Source: Acidimicrobiales bacterium
GTDB lineage: Bacteria > Actinomycetota > Acidimicrobiia > Acidimicrobiales > SHLQ01
NCBI GenBank assembly: GCA_013002375.1
Contig: JABDJW010000056.1
Location: 1-5,445, forward strand
DNA: 5,445 bases
Direction of reading: 5' to 3'
Part shown: positions 1 to 5,406 of the stretch, in pieces
How the letters are laid out: the number at the start of each line of letters is the position of its first letter
Numbering within the stretch: position 1 is the first letter of the stretch
Made by a program: the position numbers and the translations under genes
The notes under the pieces: generated by a model
Databases searched by the model: none
The model's input: only the letters and a program-made list of their open reading frames with translations
What the model was told of the DNA's origin: nothing

Positions 1-188
1 CCGTTCTGCTCTGGGGCGAGAGGGACCGAGTCCTGCAATCCGGCCAATCCGACGAGATCCGCTCGAAGGTGCCGGACGCCGAAGTCGTGATCAAGGACGG
101 GTGGGATCACTTCCCGATGATCGAACAACCCGAGGAGTACGCTCGTGAGATTCTGGCCATCGCGCGGCGCTTGGCAGCCGCAGTCTGA
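1..188 (+). CDS. Alpha/beta hydrolase, C-terminal fragment (5' end outside window)
   Basis: The first complete codon is at position 3, and 61 residues are readable before the TGA at 186-188. They match the end of an alpha/beta-hydrolase fold. The segment VLLWGERDRV carries the catalytic acid (Asp8 of the fragment) after the beta-strand. GWDHFPMIEQPEEYAREI carries the catalytic His (His36), followed by the usual last helix. In this family these two residues complete a triad with a nucleophile (usually Ser) on the elbow, which lies upstream of the window. The 'WDHFPMIEQPEEY' ending is typical of small esterases, epoxide hydrolases, haloalkane dehalogenases and C-C bond hydrolases, and the substrate cannot be chosen from this part. 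The end of the gene overlaps the next one by 44 nt, so the two are probably in one transcript. Confidence 0.9.
   Translation, partial: VLLWGERDRVLQSGQSDEIRSKVPDAEVVIKDGWDHFPMIEQPEEYAREILAIARRLAAAV
132..137 (+). promoter_or_regulatory. Ribosome binding site inside the hydrolase gene, for the GTG start at 145
   Basis: GAGGAG lies 7 nt before the GTG at 145. It sits within the Glu-Glu codons of the upstream hydrolase. It decides the start of the 714-residue protein: that start is non-ATG and lies 44 nt inside the preceding gene, and the next in-frame candidates fall within or just before the conserved GGK motif. Confidence 0.65.
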
Positions 189-2289
189 GCCCACGCCCAT
201 TCCCGAGGGATGCCTGGCCCTCGGGAGCGGCTTGCTCAGCGGTCGCGGTGTGGGTGGTAAGGCTACGCTGCTCGACACGGCCCTCGCCGCCGGACTTCCG
301 GTGCCTGCCGGGTTTGTGATTCCGGACGGCATCGCAGCGCCCGATGCGCGATGGTGGCTGACTGCGGCGCAGGCCAGCAGCCTGGCCGTGAGATCCGCCT
401 TCTCGGCCGAGGATCGGCCCGAAGAGTCACTCGCCGGGTGGTTCACGACGAAGCTCCATGTCCGGAACTCCGCCTTCACCGCAGCGGTCGAAGAGGTCCG
501 AGCCTCGGCGGGGCGCCGTCACGGTTCCTTCCGCCGCGACGTGCTCGTGATGGCCATGGTTGCGGCGAACCACGCTGGAGTCGCCTTCAGCGAGCCTGAG
601 ACGTACGACGACCGGGTGAACGTTGCGGACGGCACCGCGGAGCTGCTGGTGGCAGGGGAGGAGGAAGGCAACGCCGTCATGATTCCCCGTCTCGAACCGG
701 CAGTTCCCGGGTGGCAGCGGCGGCTGCAGCGGCTGCTCAACGACATCCGTCTGGTCTTCGGCGATGATCCGTGGGATGTCGAGTGGGCCGACGACGGCGA
801 AACCTGTTGGCTGGTGCAGATTCGTCCGGTCACTGCGCCGACCAGACGGAACGAGGCGTTCACCATCGCCAACCACGCCGAGATCCTCCCGCCCCTGCCG
901 TCGCAGCTCATGACGAGCGTGATCGCCGAAGCGGGCCCCGACCTGTTCGCCTGGTACCGCCGTTTCGATGCAACGCTGCCCGCCAACCGCCCGTTTCTCG
1001 AGGTCATAGCCGGTCGGCCGTTCATCAACCTGAGCCTGCTCGAAGACATGCTTCGACACCTCGGTCTCCCCACCCGCCTGGTTGCCGACTCGATCGGTGG
1101 CCCACCCGAACACGCGCGTCCCGTCCGGCTCTTGCGACTGATCGGAAAGCTGCCGGTTCTGCTCCGGATGGGGATGGCCCAAGTGCGCGCGGTCCTGTTC
1201 GCCCGATCCAACGAGCAGCGCCTCGCCTCCGCTGGTGAGGGAACAACATCGTCGTTCACCGATGCATTGCGCGAACTCCATGACGCGTACGTGGGGCTCG
1301 TCACCGGCATGTTCCCGCTTTCTTCCGCGATCGGGCCGCCGCTCGCCATTCTCCGCACCGCCGGTACCCTCGTCGAGCACTCCTCACGGCATCGCACGAT
1401 CACCACCGAGTTGGCCGAACAGCTCGACGAAGTGCAGATGGGCCAGGATCCCGGCGCGTTGGATCGGTTCCTCGGACGCTTCGGCCACCGCGGGGTGTAC
1501 GAAAGCGACATCGCCCGTCCCCGCTACGCAGATGATGTGACCCTGCTCGGCGCGTCAGGGGCGGCGACAGCACGCCCTCCTGCTGTCGCTCGGACGGCGA
1601 TCGGAGCACTCACTGCACCCGTGTGGTGGCTGGCTCGGCCGCCCTTGGCGGCTCGAGAGCGTCTTCGCCACGAAGCGATGGTTGGGTTTGCGACGATTCG
1701 CTCTGCTTTGCTGCGCCATGCGACCAACGCGGTCGCAGACGGTCGGCTGCCATCAGTTGACCACCTCTGGCTTCTCGACGCCGACGAGGCTCGCCGCCTC
1801 GACGAGGGATGGCGACCGGAACGCGCGTTCTGGGAGGAGCGCTTGGCCGAGCGCGAGCGCCTGGCCGCTCTCGACCCGCCCCACGTCGTGCATCGGTTCG
1901 ACGATCCCGCGCGGTGGAGTCACCACGACCCAGGCGGTGACCTACTCGAGGGCTTGTCGTTGACCGACGGCGTCGTGTCGGGCCGAGCCTGGGTCCTGCG
2001 AGAACCGTCCGTGGAGCTCCCGGAGGGATTCGAGCCGGCGACGACCGTGCTCGTCGCTCGGTCCGTCGACGCGGGCTGGATCCCGACCGTGGCGCTGGTG
2101 GCAGCGGTCGTGGTCGAGATCGGTGGCGATCTGTCCCACGGTTCGATCCTGCTGCGCGAACGTGGCGTTCCGGCGATCACCAATGTGCGCGGCGCCACGA
2201 GAACCGTCGAGACCGGCGAGATGCTCGAGGTGCGCGCCGGCGCCGGGGTCGTTGAACGCCGGTCCCCGGTACGGGTGGTCGAGCGATGA
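145..2289 (+). CDS. PEP synthase/rifampin phosphotransferase-like dikinase (PEP-utilising enzyme), 714 aa, compact form
   Basis: Enzymes of this family use ATP to phosphorylate a mobile histidine and pass the phosphate to a small molecule (pyruvate, or rifampin in RPH), releasing AMP and Pi. Residues about 30-230 form the PPDK-N-like ATP-binding domain: GGKATLLDTALAAGLPVPAGF with Lys39, VRSAFSAED with Arg83, the GVAFSEP strand (145-151), DVEW with Glu213, and LVQIRPVT with Gln225 and Arg227. Residues about 240-600 are the central substrate domain, with GRPFINLS (290-297) and GHRGVYESDIARPRY (447-461). Residues about 601-705 are the swivelling phosphohistidine domain, with GGDLSHGSILLRERGVPAI and His665 as the phospho-acceptor. 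RPH has about 870 residues; here the ATP domain is clearly shortened. The GTG start is chosen for its GAGGAG site and because later starts would cut the GGK motif. It overlaps the hydrolase by 44 nt and the SRPBCC gene by 4 nt. The family is certain, the substrate is not. Pyruvate is less likely, because the core resembles RPH-type proteins more than PpsA. Confidence 0.88.
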   Translation: MRFWPSRGAWQPQSEPTPIPEGCLALGSGLLSGRGVGGKATLLDTALAAGLPVPAGFVIPDGIAAPDARWWLTAAQASSLAVRSAFSAEDRPEESLAGWFTTKLHVRNSAFTAAVEEVRASAGRRHGSFRRDVLVMAMVAANHAGVAFSEPETYDDRVNVADGTAELLVAGEEEGNAVMIPRLEPAVPGWQRRLQRLLNDIRLVFGDDPWDVEWADDGETCWLVQIRPVTAPTRRNEAFTIANHAEILPPLPSQLMTSVIAEAGPDLFAWYRRFDATLPANRPFLEVIAGRPFINLSLLEDMLRHLGLPTRLVADSIGGPPEHARPVRLLRLIGKLPVLLRMGMAQVRAVLFARSNEQRLASAGEGTTSSFTDALRELHDAYVGLVTGMFPLSSAIGPPLAILRTAGTLVEHSSRHRTITTELAEQLDEVQMGQDPGALDRFLGRFGHRGVYESDIARPRYADDVTLLGASGAATARPPAVARTAIGALTAPVWWLARPPLAARERLRHEAMVGFATIRSALLRHATNAVADGRLPSVDHLWLLDADEARRLDEGWRPERAFWEERLAERERLAALDPPHVVHRFDDPARWSHHDPGGDLLEGLSLTDGVVSGRAWVLREPSVELPEGFEPATTVLVARSVDAGWIPTVALVAAVVVEIGGDLSHGSILLRERGVPAITNVRGATRTVETGEMLEVRAGAGVVERRSPVRVVER

Positions 2290-2741
2290 GCGATGTGCGC
2301 TTCGTGGTGACGGTCGATTTCGACTCATCCTCACGGGTCGTGTGGGATGAGCTCGTGGATTGGAAGGCGCACGAGGCCTGGATCCCGGCGACCCACGTCG
2401 AGGTCTACGGCGACGACCCGACGGCAGTCGGCACGGCGTTCACCGCATGGACCGGATTCGGTCGCTTGGCGCTCGAGGATCGTATGCGGGTGACGGAATG
2501 TGCGTGGGATGACGAGACCCAGAGCGGCTCCTGCGAGGTGGAAAAACTCGGGCCGATCCTTCGAGGAAGCGCCGGTTTCACGGTCGAACCCAATGGTCGA
2601 GGGGCGCGAGTCCACTGGATCGAGGATGTCACGGTGCGATGGCTGCCAAGGCTGCTGGCCCCGGTTGCAGCCCGGTTGGGCGCCGTCGGGTTCAAGTTCG
2701 GCATGCGACGCCTGAACCGAATGCTGGTTCGGCGAAACTGA
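2286..2741 (+). CDS. SRPBCC (START/polyketide cyclase-like) family protein, 151 aa
   Basis: The protein opens with a beta-strand (FVVTVDFDSSS) and a helix containing VVWDELVDWKAHEAWIP, the usual beginning of an SRPBCC fold. A run of alternating strands follows (AFTAWTGFG, LEDRMRVTECAW, GSCEVEKLGPILRGSAGFTVEP, ARVHWIEDVTV). It ends in a long amphipathic helix (about 120-148: RLLAPVAARLGAVGFKFGMRRL), which in this fold covers a deep hydrophobic pocket. The length is normal for a single-domain member. These proteins bind hydrophobic ligands or act as cyclases, and no catalytic residue can be named here. The ATG overlaps the stop of the dikinase gene in an ATGA, so translation is probably coupled; only a weak GGGTGG precedes it. 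There is no signal peptide, so it is likely cytoplasmic. It could bind the substrate or product of the dikinase, but that is inference from position. Confidence 0.85.
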   Translation: MSDVRFVVTVDFDSSSRVVWDELVDWKAHEAWIPATHVEVYGDDPTAVGTAFTAWTGFGRLALEDRMRVTECAWDDETQSGSCEVEKLGPILRGSAGFTVEPNGRGARVHWIEDVTVRWLPRLLAPVAARLGAVGFKFGMRRLNRMLVRRN

Positions 2742-2768
2742 CGTGTTGTCGGATGGGTTGGACCGGCG

Positions 2769-2785
2769 GGTCAGGTCATCTGACC
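2769..2785. terminator. Weak hairpin at the convergent gene ends (possible terminator)
   Basis: GGTCAG (2769-2774) and CTGACC (2780-2785) form a perfect 6-bp stem with a 5-nt loop. The hairpin covers the stop codon of the minus-strand SDR and lies 27 nt after the stop of the plus-strand SRPBCC gene. Neither strand has a T-run after the stem, so it is not a classical intrinsic terminator. Only 29 nt (2742-2770) separate the two convergent genes, and nothing stronger is present there. Confidence 0.2.
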
Positions 2786-3448
2786 GAAAGCTTCGCTGGG
2801 CAGGTCGGCTACGTCGCCGGCGATCGCGTCGCAGATTGTTGCTGCAACCGCAACGGGATCGAGGCCGGTCGGCATCTTCGGGGCCAGGCCCTCGACCGGT
2901 CGTGATGCGAGGCCGGTTTCGGTGTGCGGCGGGCGGGCATCGATCACTCGAATCTTGCGCCGGCGGGCTTCGCGGGCCAGGGCTTCGTCGAACGAGCGCA
3001 CCGCAGCCTTCGACGCCCCATAGGCCGCCATGCCCGGCAGGTTCTGCTCGGCGATGACGCCGGAGATGTTGACGATCACCCCACCCTGGTCGAGGGCGCC
3101 GAGCGCGGCCTTGGCCAACATGATGGGGATGAAGGTGTTGGTCATGAACAGCTCCTCCATGGCATCGACCGTGAGTTCGTCCACCGGCCCAAAGGCCACG
3201 ACACCAACCGCGTTCACCACCACATCGAGCCTTCCGGCATGGTCGACGGCGGCCTGGACCGCGTCGTGGCACGACGTCGGATCCCGCAGATCACGTGCCA
3301 GCCGGTATCCGGGAACGTCGAGGGTCGTGAGCCGATCGAGCCGGCGGGAAACCAGGGTCAGGGTCGCGCCCCGACCAGCGAGGTTTGCAGCGATGGCGGA
3401 ACCCAGCCCGCCGGTCGCGCCGGCCACGAGTACCGACCGTCCTTCCAT
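2771..3448 (-). CDS. Classical short-chain dehydrogenase/reductase (SDR), 225 aa
   Basis: This is an NAD(P)-dependent oxidoreductase with a Rossmann fold. Motifs in order: the cofactor loop GATGGLG (Gly10, Gly14, Gly16), SRR at 34-36 after the second strand (basic residues suggest NADPH), the NAVG form of NNAG (79-82), the active-site Asn104, Ser129 in VNISG, and the Tyr143-x3-Lys147 pair in YGASK. The catalytic tetrad is therefore complete. At 225 residues it is at the short end of classical SDRs, and the usual PG motif after strand 6 reads RPPHTET (172-178). The reading frame stays open far upstream through the neighbouring gene, so no stop fixes the start. The ATG at 3448 is chosen because AGGAG lies 6 nt before it and the Rossmann strand begins at residue 5. 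Its A is shared with the stop of the upstream NmrA/DUF2867 gene (TGATG). It is the third gene of a tight operon. Substrate unknown, probably a ketone or alcohol made or bound by its neighbours. Confidence 0.93.
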   Translation of the reverse strand: MEGRSVLVAGATGGLGSAIAANLAGRGATLTLVSRRLDRLTTLDVPGYRLARDLRDPTSCHDAVQAAVDHAGRLDVVVNAVGVVAFGPVDELTVDAMEELFMTNTFIPIMLAKAALGALDQGGVIVNISGVIAEQNLPGMAAYGASKAAVRSFDEALAREARRRKIRVIDARPPHTETGLASRPVEGLAPKMPTGLDPVAVAATICDAIAGDVADLPSEAFGQMT

Positions 3449-4929
3449 CACGATCTCCTGTCGGCTTGTGCTGTCGCAGCTTGGGCTTGGTCGACGAGCC
3501 GTTGGGCCAGCTGCTTCCAGATGATCTTGTGAATCGGCAGCAGGGCCCACCAGTAGGCTCGCCCGGCGACGCCGCGCGGGTGGAAGCGAGCCAGCTGGCG
3601 TAGCTGGGCCGAATCGGGGCTGCTGGCCGCGACGCGCCATTCGAGCCAAGCCTCGCCCGGGACCTTCATCTCGGCGTGCAGGCGGAGTAGTTCGGGTGGT
3701 TCGTAGGCCTCGACCCGGAAGAAGTCGAGTGCGTCGCCGACGCGCAACACGTCGGGGTGGCGGCGGCCCCGGCGCATGCCGACGCCGCCGATGAGTTTGT
3801 CGAGCCAACCCCGAAGCGTCCACAGCGGACCGCCGGCGTACCAGCCTCGTTCGCCGCCGATTCCAGAGACGGCGGCGAACAATGCCGCAGGGCTGGCGGT
3901 GCTCGTGACCGCCTGGATGTCCTGATAGATGGTGCCGCCGGCCCAGTCGGGATCCTGGGGCATGGGCGATGCCGGTGTGGTGCTCGGGGCACTGTCCATC
4001 CAGCTGGTCTTGATCTCGAGGTCGCCGACGACGGCGAGAGCCCGTTCGATTGCTTCGTCGAGCGTGTGTGGTTGGTGGTCGACGAGGCGGCGAATGTCGC
4101 GATCGGGGCGCACGACCACGTCGTTGATGAGGCTGTCGACGAGGGGCCGGGCCAAGCCATAGGGAAGCGGGGTCACGAGGTTGACCCAGTGTGACGACAA
4201 GCGCGGCGTGAGCAGCGGAACCGGGATGATCAGCCGCCGCCGTAGGCCGGCGATGGCGGCATACCGGTCCATCATGTCGCGGTAGGTCAACACGTCGGGG
4301 CCGCCGATCTCGAGAATCCGGCCGGCCGCTTCGGGTTCGTCGATGACGGCGACCAGATAGTGCAACACGTCGGCGATACCGATCGGTTGACACTTGGTCT
4401 TGGTGACCCAACGGGGGCAGATCATGGCCGGGAGTACCTCGGCGAGGTGACGCAGCATCTCGAACGATGCGCTGCCCGAGCCGATGATCACCGCGGCGCG
4501 TAGTTCGGTCACCGGTACGGTGCCCGAGGCCAGGACGCGGCCGACCTCGTGCCGGCTGGCGAGGTGCGGCGAGAGTTGGTCGGCGTCGTCTTCGCCGAGA
4601 CCACCCAGGTAGACGATGCGTGACACGCTGGCGTGCTCGGCTGCGGCCTTGGTGTTCGCGGCGCCCACCCGGTCGACGTGTTCGAAATCGCCGGCGTGAC
4701 CCATCGCATGCACCAGGTAGTACACGGCCTCGATGTCTCTCAGTCCTGCCTCGAGGGAGCCTTGATCCAAGACGTCGGCGGTCACGACCTCGACGTCGGG
4801 CCGCCACTCGACGCCGGCCAGGCGGTCGGGGTTTCGGGCCAGGCACCGTACCTCGTGGCCCGCGGCCAGCAGCTCTGGCACCAGCCGGCCGCCGACGTAA
4901 CCGGTCGCGCCGATGACGGCGACCTTCAT
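3448..4929 (-). CDS. Atypical SDR (NmrA/YbjT-like NAD(P)-binding) fused to a DUF2867-like domain, 493 aa
   Basis: Residues 1 to about 300 are an NmrA/YbjT-type Rossmann domain. It starts MKVAVIGATGYVGG (Gly7, Gly10, Gly13), has CLARNPDRL after strand 2 (basic, fits NADP), and continues with YYLVHAMG (70-77), RIVYLGGLGE (104-113), ELRAAVIIGSGSASFEMLR (142-160) and QPIGIADVL (181-189). The YxxxK pair of classical SDRs is missing: the matching stretch reads SPHLASRHEVG (120-130), so this is an atypical SDR. Residues about 330-480 match DUF2867: GGERGWYAGGPLW, LRGWLDKLIGGVGMRRGRRH, VGDALDFFRVEAYEP, AEMKVPGEAWLEWRV and a final hydrophobic AYWWALLPIHKIIW. The ATG at 4929 is chosen over an in-frame start at 4986 because the Rossmann strand begins there and it forms an ATGA overlap with the SRPBCC stop. 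It shares one base with the next SDR gene. The fusion architecture is common in actinobacteria. The reaction is unknown to me; binding or sensing of NAD(P)H is possible. Confidence 0.92.
   Translation of the reverse strand: MKVAVIGATGYVGGRLVPELLAAGHEVRCLARNPDRLAGVEWRPDVEVVTADVLDQGSLEAGLRDIEAVYYLVHAMGHAGDFEHVDRVGAANTKAAAEHASVSRIVYLGGLGEDDADQLSPHLASRHEVGRVLASGTVPVTELRAAVIIGSGSASFEMLRHLAEVLPAMICPRWVTKTKCQPIGIADVLHYLVAVIDEPEAAGRILEIGGPDVLTYRDMMDRYAAIAGLRRRLIIPVPLLTPRLSSHWVNLVTPLPYGLARPLVDSLINDVVVRPDRDIRRLVDHQPHTLDEAIERALAVVGDLEIKTSWMDSAPSTTPASPMPQDPDWAGGTIYQDIQAVTSTASPAALFAAVSGIGGERGWYAGGPLWTLRGWLDKLIGGVGMRRGRRHPDVLRVGDALDFFRVEAYEPPELLRLHAEMKVPGEAWLEWRVAASSPDSAQLRQLARFHPRGVAGRAYWWALLPIHKIIWKQLAQRLVDQAQAATAQADRRS
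3455..3459 (-). promoter_or_regulatory. Ribosome binding site for the SDR gene
   Basis: On the minus strand AGGAG is followed by 6 nt (ATCGTG) and then the ATG at 3448. It lies inside the last codons of the upstream gene. It settles the SDR start, which upstream stops do not fix. Confidence 0.65.
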
Positions 4930-5315
4930 GACGCCACCCGGTTCTGTGTTGCCGTCGCCTCGAGTCGCCCGAGCGCCACCCGACACACCGCCAGGTACGG
5001 GGCGGCGAGCCAGGGAACGCCGAACCCGACCCGCGAGCGGCCTGCTCCGAGGCGCCGCACGGTGTGATCGGTCGCCGGCACGCCCCCGACCTTCCAGGCC
5101 CAGCGTTCGCCGTCCTCACACGCGGTGATTTCGAACGGCAGGCGTGCTCCGAGCACCGTGGTCACGACCCCGACGGCGCCGGTCTGGAAACCGCCGTCGA
5201 GCTGGGCGTGGCGAACGGACGGTCCCCACCGAGGCCAGCAATCCAGGTCGGTCAGCAGCGCCCAAAGGATCTCCGCCGGTGCGTCGATGTCTCGATGAAC
5301 CCAAAGCTTCTTCAC
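4926..5315 (-). CDS. SRPBCC (polyketide cyclase/START-like) family protein, about 129 aa
   Basis: From the GTG at 5315 the protein reads as one complete SRPBCC fold. It has a first strand KKLWVHRDIDAPA, a helix EILWALLTDLDCWPRW, a strand pair around VGVVTTVLGARLPFEITACEDG, the WAWKVGGVPATDH turn (72-84), and a C-terminal helix PWLAAPYLAVCRVALGRLEA. The 'LTDLDCWPRWGPSV' and 'LPFEIT...W.W.V.G.PATDH' segments are typical of actinobacterial members that bind hydrophobic ligands. An in-frame ATG at 5408 would add 31 residues (total 160). That extension (MYLVLLLARQGPPIEDRLRP...) has no fold counterpart and only a poor ribosome site, so I prefer 5315; a GTG at 5348 is also possible. The stop overlaps the ATG of the NmrA/DUF2867 gene as ATGA. 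It is the first gene of the three-gene minus-strand operon. It probably acts in the cytoplasm as a ligand-binding partner of the two oxidoreductases. Confidence 0.82.
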   Translation of the reverse strand: MKKLWVHRDIDAPAEILWALLTDLDCWPRWGPSVRHAQLDGGFQTGAVGVVTTVLGARLPFEITACEDGERWAWKVGGVPATDHTVRRLGAGRSRVGFGVPWLAAPYLAVCRVALGRLEATATQNRVAS

Positions 5316-5321
5316 CCGGTC

Positions 5322-5327
5322 ACCGTA
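5322..5327 (-). promoter_or_regulatory. Candidate -10 element for leaderless expression of the SRPBCC operon
   Basis: On the minus strand TACGGT (TANNNT type) ends 6 nt before the GTG at 5315. That is the position expected if transcription starts on the start codon itself, a common arrangement in actinobacteria. No good Shine-Dalgarno sequence precedes this GTG, which agrees. I see no convincing -35 at 16-18 nt, so the call is tentative. Confidence 0.3.
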
Positions 5328-5353
5328 ACCCGGCGGTCGCTCGGACACAGGAC

Positions 5354-5364
5354 GCAACCGATCC
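5354..5364. repeat. 11-bp direct repeat, copy 1 (GCAACCGATCC)
   Basis: An exact 11-bp match to 5428-5438, start to start 74 bp. It reads GGATCGGTTGC on the minus strand, towards the SRPBCC operon. This copy lies in the presumed promoter region and shares bases with the inverted repeat at 5358-5372. It may be a regulator binding site; function is unknown. Confidence 0.45.
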
Positions 5365-5372
5365 TCGATCGG
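5358..5372. promoter_or_regulatory. Perfect inverted repeat CCGATC-CTC-GATCGG, possible operator
   Basis: Two 6-bp arms with a 3-bp spacer form a perfect dyad in the region upstream of the minus-strand operon, about 43 bp before the GTG at 5315. The size and position fit a dimeric repressor or activator site. Short GC-rich dyads also arise by chance, so support is modest. Confidence 0.3.
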
Positions 5373-5406
5373 AGGTCCCTGCCGAGCGAGGAGTAGAACG
5401 AGGTAC

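Noticed and set aside
427..1511. Two long minus-strand frames (317 and 330 codons) opposite the dikinase gene
   Set aside because: They lie antisense to a well-supported gene, overlap each other, are Arg/Ser/Gly-rich without recognisable motifs, and are expected in GC-rich DNA where stop codons are rare.
2331..3272. 313-codon minus-strand frame across the convergent junction
   Set aside because: It overlaps both the SRPBCC gene and the SDR gene in other frames, is rich in Arg, Gly and His, and has no domain signature.
2924..3532. 202-codon plus-strand frame opposite the SDR
   Set aside because: It is antisense to a gene with a full catalytic tetrad and has no recognisable motif or good ribosome site.
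4930..4986. Upstream in-frame start of the NmrA/DUF2867 protein (19 more residues)
   Set aside because: The extension (MSGGARATRGDGNTEPGGV) is unstructured, lies within the SRPBCC gene and precedes the first Rossmann strand. The ATGA-coupled start at 4929 is more typical.
3449..5119. Upstream extension of the SDR frame, giving a 782-codon open frame
   Set aside because: The added part runs out of frame through the NmrA/DUF2867 gene and reads as Arg-rich, low-complexity protein. The SDR fold and its ribosome site start at 3448.
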